The position numbers were made by a program, and so were the translations under genes. DNA of 64,000 nt from Paracoccus sp. JM45. Lineage in GTDB: Bacteria > Pseudomonadota > Alphaproteobacteria > Rhodobacterales > Rhodobacteraceae. This document shows positions 38,296 to 46,257 of this stretch, one piece after another (position 1 is the first letter of the stretch; every line of letters starts with the position of its first letter). The notes below the pieces were generated by a model. That model was not told where the DNA came from. It searched no databases and saw only the letters and a list, made by a program, of their open reading frames with translations. The stretch covers positions 264,560 to 328,559 of the forward strand of contig NZ_QQVY01000004.1 of the NCBI RefSeq assembly GCF_003590715.1, written 5' to 3'.

Positions 38296-39078
38296 TTAAA
38301 GTGCCGTCCAGCCGCCATCGACGCTGATTGTCGTGCCGGTAATCTGGGCCGCTGCATCGCTGCACAAGAAGACCGCCGTATCGCCCAATTCATCGGTCGT
38401 GGCGAATTCCTTCGAGGGTTGGCGCTCCAGCAGAACCTTCTCGATCACCTCGTCACGGTCCATGTCGTATTTCTTCATGGTGTCGGGAATCTGCGATTCC
38501 ACCAATGGCGTAAGGACATACCCCGGGCAGATGGCGTTACAGGTGATCGGCTCACGTGCGGTTTCCAGACCGGTCACCTTACTAAGCCCGACGATGCCAT
38601 GCTTGGCGGCCACATAGGCCGATTTGAAAGGACTTGCCGTCAGACCGTGGGCGGATGCGATGTTGATGATCCTGCCCCAGCCCGCTTCTCGCATCACGGG
38701 CAATGCTGCCGCTGTGGTGTGGAATGCCGAAGACAGGTTGATTGCAATGATCGCATCCCATTTTTCGCTGGGAAAATCGGGGATTGCGGCAACATGCTGG
38801 ATGCCGGCGTTATTGATCAGGATATCGCATGCACCTGCTTTTTCGACCAGCATGCGGCACTGATCCCCTTTGGACATATCGGCGCTGATATAGCGGACGT
38901 TGACGCCATATTCGTCCGCCAGCTTTTCGGCCAGCTGATGATCCTCGTCAGTGTCTGTAAAGCTGTTCAGCACCACGTCAGCGCCCGCTTTTGCCAGACG
39001 ATGGGCCACGCCCAGCCCGATACCGGAATTCGATCCGGTGATGATTGCGGTCTTGCCAGTCAGGAATTTTTCGAACAT
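38296..39078 (-). CDS. bdhA: D-3-hydroxybutyrate dehydrogenase
   Basis: 260-residue short-chain dehydrogenase. NAD motif TGSNSGIG (14-21), NNAG at 89-92, catalytic S142, Y155 and K159. The GIQHVAAIPDFP segment and the C-terminal ISVDGGWTAL are typical of the hydroxybutyrate group. It oxidises 3-hydroxybutyrate to acetoacetate in polyhydroxybutyrate turnover. AAGGAG lies 6 bases before the ATG. About 70 bases upstream is a strong terminator reading in the same direction (see candidate small RNA). Confidence 0.92.
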   Translation of the reverse strand: MFEKFLTGKTAIITGSNSGIGLGVAHRLAKAGADVVLNSFTDTDEDHQLAEKLADEYGVNVRYISADMSKGDQCRMLVEKAGACDILINNAGIQHVAAIPDFPSEKWDAIIAINLSSAFHTTAAALPVMREAGWGRIINIASAHGLTASPFKSAYVAAKHGIVGLSKVTGLETAREPITCNAICPGYVLTPLVESQIPDTMKKYDMDRDEVIEKVLLERQPSKEFATTDELGDTAVFLCSDAAAQITGTTISVDGGWTAL

Positions 39079-39152
39079 CGGCTGCTCCTTGGGTTGGCCG
39101 CGACCTTTGGCCGTTCTGGACCTTCGGTCGATGTTGCACCCGCAGCATGGTC

Positions 39153-39227
39153 AAAAAAAAACGCCCGCACAAGGCGGGCGTAAGTCTTGAGGCAGGTTTC
39201 ATACAGGCAAGAAACCTATCGAGCAGT
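39153..39227 (-). ncRNA. Candidate small RNA or attenuated leader upstream of bdhA
   Basis: A compact unit on the minus strand with its own promoter, a stem AGGTTTC / GAAACCT (39211-39217 with 39194-39200, 10-base loop), a short linker, and a strong terminator: ACGCCCGC / GCGGGCGT with a 4-5 base loop followed by nine T residues (39152-39160). The expected transcript is about 75 nt. No reading frame of note is inside. It is either a free-standing sRNA or a leader that stops most transcripts before bdhA. Confidence 0.62.
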
Positions 39228-39233
39228 AAGTCT

Positions 39234-39262
39234 TTTATACGCGAGGAACCGCCCGAGTCCAA
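39234..39262 (-). promoter_or_regulatory. Sigma-70-type promoter of the candidate small RNA
   Basis: On the minus strand TTGGAC (39262-39257) and TATAAA (39239-39234) are separated by exactly 17 bases. Transcription would begin near 39227. Confidence 0.65.
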
Positions 39263-39313
39263 CAGAGTTCTTGCCCCTTTGGTTGACGCCCGCTTGGTGA
39301 GGCTGTTGTTATC

Positions 39314-41203
39314 ATGGCCAAACAACGACAATCGGGGCCGCTGGTGATGCGAATCTTAAAAATCCTTAACAAATGCACATCGAGGGGGGCCCTGCCCGCG
39401 ATGGCCGCCATGTTCGTCGGTGTTGCATCAATGCCGCTGGCAACCCTTGCAGATCCCGCGCATGGCCTTGCAATGTATGGGAAACCTGCGCTTGCCGAAG
39501 ATTTTACGCATCTTCCCTATGCAAATCCCGAGGCGACAGAAGGCGGTGCGATTCGGCTGGCAGAACCGGGGGGGTTTGATTCACTCAAGCCATGGGTTCT
39601 GAAAGGAAATCCTGCATGGGGGGTCGGCATCCATGTGGCCGAGTCGCTGATGATGCGGTCGATTGACGAACCTTTTACCGTTTACGGCCTTCTGGCCGAA
39701 ACAATCGACACTGCCCCCGACCGTTCATGGGTCGAATTCACCCTGCGCCCCGAGGCCCGCTTTTCCGATGGCAGCCCTGTCACTGTCGAAGATGTGATAT
39801 GGTCTTACCAAACCTTGGGCACGCAGGGGCATCCCCGTTACTTGGGGGCGTGGTCGAAAGTGTCGAAAATGGAACAGACCGGCCCGCGCAGCATCCGCTT
39901 TACCTTTAACGAAATGGACCGCGAACTGCCTTTGCTGATGGGCCTGCGGCCGATTCTGAAAAAGGCCCAATGGGAAGGCCAGGACTTCAGTGATTCCAGC
40001 ATGGAACCCCCGATCGGCACCGGCCCCTATGTGGTGGACCGCGTCGATCCGGGCCGTTCGATCACGTTCAAACGCAATCCTGATTACTGGGGCAAGGATC
40101 TGCCCCTGATGGCGGGGCTGAACAATCTTGATACGATCCGTTATGACTATTTTGGCGATGCCAATGCGATGTTCGAGGCTTTCAAGGCAGGCGAAGTGAA
40201 CGTCTGGCGTGAACTCTCGGCGCAGAAATGGGCCAGTGAATACAACTTCCCCTTGGCCACATCCGGACAGATCGTCCAGTCGGATATCGGCAACGAACGC
40301 CCTTCGGGGATCATGGGGCTGGTGATGAACACCCGCAATCCGATCTTTGATGACTGGCGCGTGCGGCAGGCCATGATCGAGATGTTCAATTACCGCTTTA
40401 TCAACAATACACTGAATGGTGGGTCGGATCCGCGCATTACGTCCTATTTCTCGAATTCTGTGCTTGGGATGGAGGATGGTCCCGCAACAGGCCGCGTGGC
40501 CGAACTGTTGGCCCCCTTTGCCCATGACCTGCCCCAAGGCACATTGGAAGGATACACCCTGCCCGAAGGCAGCGACCGTTCCATGGACCGCCCCGCCATC
40601 CGTCGCGCCATGGCGCTGATGAAGGATGCGGGCTGGACGGTTCAGGACGGACGGCTGGCCAATGATCAGGGGCAGCCCTTCACCTTTGAAATTCTGCTGA
40701 ACCAGTCGGGGTCTGCCATGCGGTCGGGGTCGGAAACCCAGCAGATCGTGAATATCTATATCGAGGCATTACGCCCGCTTGGCATAACTCCGCGCATTAC
40801 CCTGCTGGATTCAGCACAATATATTGAACGCACGAACAATTACCAATTCGACATGACATGGTATGAGCGTGGCTTGTCGCTGTCGCCTGGAAACGAACAG
40901 CGTCTTTATTGGGGCGCTGACGGTGTCACCACACCGGGCAGCCGGAACTGGATGGGCATGGACAGCCCCGCAGCCGAGGCGATGATTGACGCGATGGTCA
41001 CCTCAAAAACCAGCGAGGATTTCACCGCCGCTGTGCATGCGTTGGACCGCGTCCTGACCGCCGGACGCTATGTGATCCCCGTCAGCTTTTCGCCCTTTTC
41101 GCGGTTGGCCCATTCGGACAGCCTAAAATATCCCCAAGAATTACCCATCTACGGAGACTGGCCGGGATTTTTACCGGAAGTTTGGTGGCAGGAGACGAAC
41201 TGA
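39314..41203 (+). CDS. Family 5 extracellular solute-binding protein, YejA-like
   Basis: 629 residues with an N-terminal signal region (hydrophobic part near 26-45, ending PLATLA). HGLAMYGKPALAEDFTHLPYANP after the signal, and the GTGPYVVDRVDPGRSITFKRNPDYWGKDLP segment are typical of the YejA/peptide group. It should bind oligopeptides or peptide-like compounds. Unusually, no permease or ATPase gene follows; instead a lipoprotein and a CsbD-like gene are coupled to it. The start could also be 33 bases later (MRILKILNKC). Confidence 0.85.
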   Translation: MAKQRQSGPLVMRILKILNKCTSRGALPAMAAMFVGVASMPLATLADPAHGLAMYGKPALAEDFTHLPYANPEATEGGAIRLAEPGGFDSLKPWVLKGNPAWGVGIHVAESLMMRSIDEPFTVYGLLAETIDTAPDRSWVEFTLRPEARFSDGSPVTVEDVIWSYQTLGTQGHPRYLGAWSKVSKMEQTGPRSIRFTFNEMDRELPLLMGLRPILKKAQWEGQDFSDSSMEPPIGTGPYVVDRVDPGRSITFKRNPDYWGKDLPLMAGLNNLDTIRYDYFGDANAMFEAFKAGEVNVWRELSAQKWASEYNFPLATSGQIVQSDIGNERPSGIMGLVMNTRNPIFDDWRVRQAMIEMFNYRFINNTLNGGSDPRITSYFSNSVLGMEDGPATGRVAELLAPFAHDLPQGTLEGYTLPEGSDRSMDRPAIRRAMALMKDAGWTVQDGRLANDQGQPFTFEILLNQSGSAMRSGSETQQIVNIYIEALRPLGITPRITLLDSAQYIERTNNYQFDMTWYERGLSLSPGNEQRLYWGADGVTTPGSRNWMGMDSPAAEAMIDAMVTSKTSEDFTAAVHALDRVLTAGRYVIPVSFSPFSRLAHSDSLKYPQELPIYGDWPGFLPEVWWQETN

Positions 41204-41334
41204 TGCGCATGTTTTGGGTTACATTGCTGGCCTGTGGAATACTGGCCGGATGCAACACCGTCGCCGGCGTCGGCGAGGATATTACCGGAGTCGCCCGCTG
41301 GTCCCAAGGCGGCATATCCGGAGGAGGTTATTGA
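41203..41334 (+). CDS. Entericidin-like small lipoprotein
   Basis: 43 residues. A short signal with lipobox LAGC (cleavage before Cys17), then NTVAGVGEDITGVARW, the pattern of the entericidin EcnA/EcnB family. The start ATG shares its A with the stop of the binding-protein gene, and its own stop overlaps the next start (TGATG). Entericidins are envelope lipoproteins of stress and stationary phase. The gene is shorter than 60 codons and easily missed. Confidence 0.82.
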   Translation: MRMFWVTLLACGILAGCNTVAGVGEDITGVARWSQGGISGGGY

Positions 41335-41669
41335 TGAAGTGGCACCACGTTAAAGAAAACTGGTCTGCCTTCTACGAGGCAATCATCGACAAGTGGCCTC
41401 AGGTAGATGAGAGCGACTTGGACGAGATCGACGGCGACCAGCGCGCTTTTCTTGAGTATCTAACCGAAACCACCGGTCAGGAACCCGAAGAAATCCGCGA
41501 GGAAGTCCGCGAATGGCTGATCGGAGAGATCCCGTCGGACATTGTCATGGACCCCAGCCATGACAACCATTCGATCGCGCTCAGCGCCAAATATGTGAAC
41601 GAGGGCGAAGACGAATACAGCGACGATGCCGCTTTCGGGGATGATGGCGAAAGCCCCGACGACGACTGA
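41334..41669 (+). CDS. CsbD-like acidic stress protein
   Basis: 111 residues. The first ~62 follow the CsbD/YjbJ pattern: WHHVKENWSAFYEAIIDKWP, an Asp/Glu-rich turn with EIDGDQRAFLEYL, and IREEVREWL. The remaining ~45 residues are an acidic, Asp/Ser-rich tail not usual for the family. The ribosome site GGAGGAGG lies inside the end of the lipoprotein gene. CsbD proteins accumulate under stress; their function is unknown. Confidence 0.72.
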   Translation: MKWHHVKENWSAFYEAIIDKWPQVDESDLDEIDGDQRAFLEYLTETTGQEPEEIREEVREWLIGEIPSDIVMDPSHDNHSIALSAKYVNEGEDEYSDDAAFGDDGESPDDD

Positions 41670-41684
41670 TTGCCAGACAAAGCT

Positions 41685-41717
41685 GCCGCCCCACCCCGAT
41701 CAACAGGGTCGGGCGGC
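41685..41717 (+). terminator. Terminator-like hairpin after the CsbD-like gene
   Basis: GCCGCCC (41685-41691) pairs with GGGCGGC (41711-41717), with an inner ACCC / GGGT continuation. No real T-tract follows, so it may be Rho-assisted. The remaining bases up to 41898 show no gene. Confidence 0.5.
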
Positions 41718-41898
41718 GCAATTCAAAGACCATAGAACTGGGTAATATCTGCAAGACCGACAGGATTTATTCTTGTCACATCACCGCGAAGACACGTGAA
41801 TGGTATCTAATTGGCGCCAGAAGGGTTGAGGTTATGTCGGGCATCTGACAAATGCTGCCCGCTTACAGATCGGACTGACGGACAAAGGGGCCGGGACC

Positions 41899-42786
41899 GT
41901 GTCAAGCACTCTGAAAATCGCGTTGGGCAGTATTGTCATCGGCTTGCTGGTACTTGGCCTCAAGACGCTGGCATGGCAGGTGACCGGATCGGTCGCATTG
42001 CTATCCGATGCACTGGAAAGCACGGTGAATGTCGCCACGGCGCTGGCCGCTGTCATCGCCATCCGTGTCGCACAACGTCCCGCCGATCAGGGCCACCCTT
42101 ACGGGCATCACAAAGCCGAATTCTTCAGCGCCGTGCTGGAAGGCGTGCTGATTATCGTCGCAGCCTTATTGATCCTGCACGAGGCGTGGCAGGTGTTCCA
42201 GAACCCCCGCCCCATCAGTGGCGCCGGTCCCGGTCTAGCCATCAACGCGGTGGCAGGTGTTATCAATGCGGCATGGTGCAGCGTGTTGATCCGCCACGGA
42301 CGGCGCTTGCGGTCCCCTGCACTTGTCGCGGACGGCAAACATCTGTTCAGCGATGTGATTTCGTCCGCTGGGGTGATGCTGGGGGTCGGGTTGTCAGTCG
42401 CCACGGGCTGGTGGGTGCTGGACCCCGCATTGGCGATGCTGGTGGGGGTGAACATTCTCTGGTCGGGCTGGAAGGTCATGACCGCGTCGCTGTCTGGATT
42501 GATGGATGAAGCGGTGCCCCCCCAAACCCTGAACGTCATCAGGGATATTATTTCGGACAAAGCAACCGGCGCGATCGAGGCCCATGACCTGCGGACCCGT
42601 CACGCAGGCGCTGTCACCTTTATCGACTTCCATCTGGTGGTGGACGGGCACACCACGGTCTGTGACGCCCATGACATTTGCGACCGGATCGAGGCATCGC
42701 TAAAGTCGCGCCTGCCGGATGCCCAGATTACCATCCATGTCGAACCGGAACACCAAGCCAAACATTCCGGCGTTCTGGTGATTTAG
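41899..42786 (+). CDS. Cation diffusion facilitator (CDF) transporter
   Basis: 295 residues, six helices. Metal-site patterns: SDALES in helix 2 (SVALLSDALESTVNVA), HPYGHHKAEFFSA after it, and ADGKHLFSDVISS in helix 5. The cytoplasmic C-terminal domain has HDLRTRHAG and the closing ITIHVEPEHQ. It should export Zn, Fe, Mn or Co by proton exchange; the metal is not clear, since the helix-2 site reads S-x3-E rather than the usual D-x3-D for Zn. GTG start. Its stop overlaps the convergent xthA stop. Confidence 0.88.
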   Translation: MSSTLKIALGSIVIGLLVLGLKTLAWQVTGSVALLSDALESTVNVATALAAVIAIRVAQRPADQGHPYGHHKAEFFSAVLEGVLIIVAALLILHEAWQVFQNPRPISGAGPGLAINAVAGVINAAWCSVLIRHGRRLRSPALVADGKHLFSDVISSAGVMLGVGLSVATGWWVLDPALAMLVGVNILWSGWKVMTASLSGLMDEAVPPQTLNVIRDIISDKATGAIEAHDLRTRHAGAVTFIDFHLVVDGHTTVCDAHDICDRIEASLKSRLPDAQITIHVEPEHQAKHSGVLVI

Positions 42787-43568
42787 GCGTCCAGCAGAAC
42801 CCAGACCGGCACGTGATCACTGGGTTTTTCGCCCGCCCGCGCATCGCGGTCGACACCGGTATCCTGCATCAGATCTGCCGCTTGCGGTGACAGCAGCATG
42901 TGATCGATGCGGATACCGTCATCCTTGTTCCACGCACCCGCCTGATAATCCCAGAAAGTGAACGGCCCACGGGTGCCCCAAGGATCACGGGCACGGATCG
43001 CCTCGGTCCAGCCCTGATTCAGAATGGTGCGGAAGGCGGCGCGGCTTTCTGGCAAGAACAGCGCATCATCCACCCATTTCTGCGGGCTGGCGGCGTCGCG
43101 CGCCTCGGGGATGATATTGTAGTCGCCCAGCATGACCGCAGGCATTTCCATTGCCAGCAGTTCCGCCGCACGAAGGCGCAGACGTTCCATCCATGCCAGC
43201 TTATAGTCATATTTCGGACCGGGTACGGGATTGCCATTGGGCAGATACAACCCCGCAATCCGCACGGCCTTGTCACCAACAACTGTCGCCTCGATATAGC
43301 GGGCCTGTTCGTCACTGTCATCGCCGGGCAGGCCACGGGTCACATCCTCAAGCGGCAGCTTGGAAAAGATCGCGACGCCGTTGAACCCCTTCTGACCGTG
43401 GGTTTCGACCATCCATCCCAGGTCCTCGAAATGTTCGCGGGGGAAGGCCTCGTCGATGGATTTGATTTCCTGAAGGACCACCACATCGGCATCCGTCTGG
43501 TCCAGCCAGTCGGTCAGCGCCTGAATGCGTGCCTTCACGCCATTGATATTGAAGCTTGCGATTTTCAT
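42783..43568 (-). CDS. xthA: Exodeoxyribonuclease III
   Basis: 261-residue Mg-dependent AP endonuclease/3' exonuclease. SFNINGVKARI opens it, LQEIKSID has the metal Glu, GLYLPNGNP the Tyr, GDYNIIPEARD the Asp-Asn pair, and DHVPVW the catalytic His near the end. Repairs abasic sites. The start is the conserved MKIASFN; a longer upstream extension lies over the divergent gene and was rejected. Confidence 0.93.
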   Translation of the reverse strand: MKIASFNINGVKARIQALTDWLDQTDADVVVLQEIKSIDEAFPREHFEDLGWMVETHGQKGFNGVAIFSKLPLEDVTRGLPGDDSDEQARYIEATVVGDKAVRIAGLYLPNGNPVPGPKYDYKLAWMERLRLRAAELLAMEMPAVMLGDYNIIPEARDAASPQKWVDDALFLPESRAAFRTILNQGWTEAIRARDPWGTRGPFTFWDYQAGAWNKDDGIRIDHMLLSPQAADLMQDTGVDRDARAGEKPSDHVPVWVLLDA

Positions 43569-43620
43569 AGGCGCATCTTTAGCGTGGCGCATATATTTGG
43601 CAACCGGAACCGGAGAGAAG

Positions 43621-44157
43621 ATGCCCATGTTACGCGCCCTGATCCTGATGATCGCGCTGCTGCCCACGGCCGGTCTGGCGGACAGCCGTCCTGTTACGGG
43701 CATCCTTACCAAGAACAACCCGCTGCCCGCGACGATCCCTTTGCAAGTCCGCACGATTGTCGGTCATGATTTTTTCGTGGCGTTAAGCGATCAGGACAGC
43801 GGTGAACCCGTGATCAGCGGCTACATCCGTGGGGGCGAATTCTTCCGCCTGCTGGTCCCGCCCGGCGATCATCTGGTGACGATTACCGTGGGGCAGCCTG
43901 ACGACTGGCAAGGCTCGGAAAAGGGCTTTGGCACCACTATCGATACGGTGAACCTGCCTTTAACCTTTGCCATCACAGGTCGCAGCAGGCGGCAGGGGCA
44001 TCAAATCACGCTGCGGATACAGGATGGCAGTTTGATGATGGCGGCTTTGCAGGATCAGGCCATTTGCCAGTTCGCCACATGGCAAAACGTGAACCCGACG
44101 CCGCCGCTGCGGGATCTGGACCTGCGCCTGACCACCCGCAGCGTTTTTTGCGGCTGA
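43621..44157 (+). CDS. Secreted protein of unknown function
   Basis: 178 residues with a signal peptide (MPMLRALILMIALLPTAGLA, cleavage near 20). GGAG lies 6 bases before the ATG. The mature part has a beta-rich composition: LPATIPLQVRTIVGHDFFVAL, GYIRGGEFFRLLVPPGDH, VNLPLTFAITG. Two cysteines near the C-terminus could form a disulfide. The GGxFFRLxxPPGxH segment is like a carboxypeptidase-regulatory or PEGA-type beta sandwich. No name can be given. Its stop is directly next to the convergent erpA-like stop. Confidence 0.7.
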   Translation: MPMLRALILMIALLPTAGLADSRPVTGILTKNNPLPATIPLQVRTIVGHDFFVALSDQDSGEPVISGYIRGGEFFRLLVPPGDHLVTITVGQPDDWQGSEKGFGTTIDTVNLPLTFAITGRSRRQGHQITLRIQDGSLMMAALQDQAICQFATWQNVNPTPPLRDLDLRLTTRSVFCG

Positions 44158-44481
44158 TTACATCGAAAATGACGTCCCGCACCCGCAGCTGCTGGAAGCG
44201 TTCGGATTCTCGATCACAAAGCGCGCACCGATCAGCTCATCCGTAAAATCGATCACTGCGCCTGCAAGAAACGGTAGCGAAACCGGATCGACGACAACAC
44301 GTTGTCCTTCGCTTTCAAGGATCAGATCATCATCCTCGGGCTGGTCGAAGCGGATGTCATACTGGAACCCCGAACAGCCGCCACCCAGCACGGCCACCCG
44401 CAAGGGCACACCGTCGCGGTCGGCATTGATCTGGGCAAGGCGCTGGAACGCGCGTTCTGTAACTTTTGGCGGCAGATTCAT
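44158..44481 (-). CDS. A-type iron-sulfur cluster carrier (ErpA/IscA family)
   Basis: 107 residues with the three conserved cysteines C36 (GGGCSGFQY), C99 and C101 (SCGCGTSF). Delivers Fe-S clusters to apoproteins. The lack of suf or isc neighbours and the N-terminus (LPPKVTERAFQRL) favour ErpA/IscA housekeeping type. The name erpA is plausible but not certain. Confidence 0.9.
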   Translation of the reverse strand: MNLPPKVTERAFQRLAQINADRDGVPLRVAVLGGGCSGFQYDIRFDQPEDDDLILESEGQRVVVDPVSLPFLAGAVIDFTDELIGARFVIENPNASSSCGCGTSFSM

Positions 44482-44557
44482 GGCGCTTTCCCGTTTTCGT
44501 CCCTAGGTTTGGAATATAGGCTTTCTATCTTACTCTCGCAAGGAAGGGCCCTGCCCC

Positions 44558-45721
44558 GTGACTGCTTTCGCGCCTTATGCCTGCCAGCCTGCCGACAGCC
44601 GCGGCCGTCTGCATGATGAAAAACTGTCGACATTCCGTTCCCCATGGCAGCGCGACCGTGACCGGATCATCCATTCCAGCGGCTTTCGCCGCCTGAAGCA
44701 TAAAACACAGGTCTTTGTCGAACAGGACGGCGACGCCTATCGCGGCGATTATTTCCGCACGCGCCTGACCCATACGATCGAGGTGGCGCAGGTTGCCCGC
44801 ACCATCGCCGGTGCGCTGGACCTGAACACCGATCTGGCCGAAACCGTTGCGCTGGCCCATGACCTTGGCCACCCGCCCTTTGGTCATACCGGCGAAGACG
44901 CGCTGGCGGAACTGATGGCCCCATACGGCGGCTTTGATCACAATGCCCAAGCACTGCGGATCGTGACCAAGCTGGAACGCCATTACGCCGATTTCGACGG
45001 GCTGAACCTGACGTGGGAAAGCCTTGAAGGCATTGCCAAACATAACGGCCCGATCACCGGCGATCTGCCCTATGCGCTGGCCGATGTGAATGACCAATGG
45101 GATCTGGAACTGCACACCAATGCCAGCGCCGAGGCGCAGGTCGCCGCGGTCGCCGATGATATCGCCTATAACCACCATGACCTGCATGACGGATTGCGGG
45201 CCGAATTGTTCACCGAAGCCGATCTGGCCGAACTGCCCATTATCGGTCCCGCCTTCGCCGAGGTGGACCGCCTTTACCCCGACCTTGACCCCACCCGCCG
45301 CCGGTACGAGGCATTGCGCCGCGTCTTTGGCGTCATGGTCGAGGATGTGATCGCCGTCGCCCAGAACCGTCTGGCAGGGCTGCAACCGCAGTCCGTGGAT
45401 GACATCCGGAATATGGACGGCCCGATCATCCGCTTTTCCAAGCCGGTCTATCAGAACATCAAGGCGATCAAATCCTTTCTGTTCCAGCGGATGTACCGCG
45501 CGCCTTCCGTCATCGTCGAACGCGACAATGTCACCAAGATGCTGGAAGACCTGTTCCCTCTGTTTCTGGAAAACCCTGCCATGCTGCCCGATCAATGGGG
45601 CACAATGGCGCGTTCCATGAATGACCGCACCCAACAGGCACGTCTGGTTCTGGATTACGTGTCGGGCATGACTGACCGCTATGCCATCGCCGAACACCAG
45701 CGCCTGATCGGACATGACTGA
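44558..45721 (+). CDS. dgt: Deoxyguanosinetriphosphate triphosphohydrolase-like protein
   Basis: 387-residue HD-domain dNTPase. FRTRLTHTIEVAQVAR carries H72 and LAHDLGHPPFGHTGE the H101-D102 pair. ADDIAYNHHDLHDG gives the remaining metal Asp. It cleaves dNTP to nucleoside and triphosphate. GTG start, with AAGGA about 10 bases upstream. Length is typical of the short form in alphaproteobacteria. Divergent from the erpA-like gene. Confidence 0.92.
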   Translation: MTAFAPYACQPADSRGRLHDEKLSTFRSPWQRDRDRIIHSSGFRRLKHKTQVFVEQDGDAYRGDYFRTRLTHTIEVAQVARTIAGALDLNTDLAETVALAHDLGHPPFGHTGEDALAELMAPYGGFDHNAQALRIVTKLERHYADFDGLNLTWESLEGIAKHNGPITGDLPYALADVNDQWDLELHTNASAEAQVAAVADDIAYNHHDLHDGLRAELFTEADLAELPIIGPAFAEVDRLYPDLDPTRRRYEALRRVFGVMVEDVIAVAQNRLAGLQPQSVDDIRNMDGPIIRFSKPVYQNIKAIKSFLFQRMYRAPSVIVERDNVTKMLEDLFPLFLENPAMLPDQWGTMARSMNDRTQQARLVLDYVSGMTDRYAIAEHQRLIGHD

Positions 45722-45780
45722 ACCAACAGGCATGGGCTTGCGTTGACCGGACAACATGATGAACAAGGAAGGATCTTGAT

Positions 45781-46203
45781 ATGATCACACGTACTGGTTC
45801 TGCAAAATGGGAAGGCGGCCTGAAAGAGGGCAACGGCCAGGTCTCGACGAAATCCGGCGCCCTTTCGGCGCAGCCCTATGGCTTCAACACCCGCTTCGAA
45901 GACAAGCCCGGCACCAATCCGGAAGAACTGATTGGCGCGGCCCATGCGTCCTGTTTTTCGATGGCATTGGGAATGATGCTGGAACAGGAAGGCGTATCAG
46001 GGGTCAAGATCGAAACGACCTGTGATATTTCCATGGACAAAGAGGGCGACGGTTTTGCTGTCAAGAAAGCCCATTTGACCACGACGATCGCGTCGGATGC
46101 CGATGAGGCGAAAGTTCTGGAAATCGCCGGTAAAGCCAAAGAAGGCTGCCCGATCTCCAAACTGTTGAATGCCGATATCACCATGGATGCCAAGGTCGCC
46201 TGA
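45781..46203 (+). CDS. osmC: OsmC-family peroxiredoxin
   Basis: 140 residues. Active-site cysteines C58 (AAHASCFSMAL) and C123 (KEGCPISKLL), spaced as in OsmC. Reduces organic hydroperoxides in the cytoplasm. AAGGA lies ~9 bases upstream of the ATG. Confidence 0.94.
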   Translation: MITRTGSAKWEGGLKEGNGQVSTKSGALSAQPYGFNTRFEDKPGTNPEELIGAAHASCFSMALGMMLEQEGVSGVKIETTCDISMDKEGDGFAVKKAHLTTTIASDADEAKVLEIAGKAKEGCPISKLLNADITMDAKVA

Positions 46204-46229
46204 CCTGATCCGGTTTAGAACTGCAAAAC

Positions 46230-46256
46230 GCCGGCGCATCTGCGCCGGCTTTTTTT
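46230..46256 (+). terminator. Intrinsic terminator of osmC
   Basis: GCCGGCGCA (46230-46238) pairs with TGCGCCGGC (46241-46249), a 2-base loop on paper, so the actual loop is probably four or more bases, followed by seven T. The prfC stop is two bases further, and the minus strand has TTTT after the stem, so it may serve both. Confidence 0.9.
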
Positions 46257-46257
46257 A

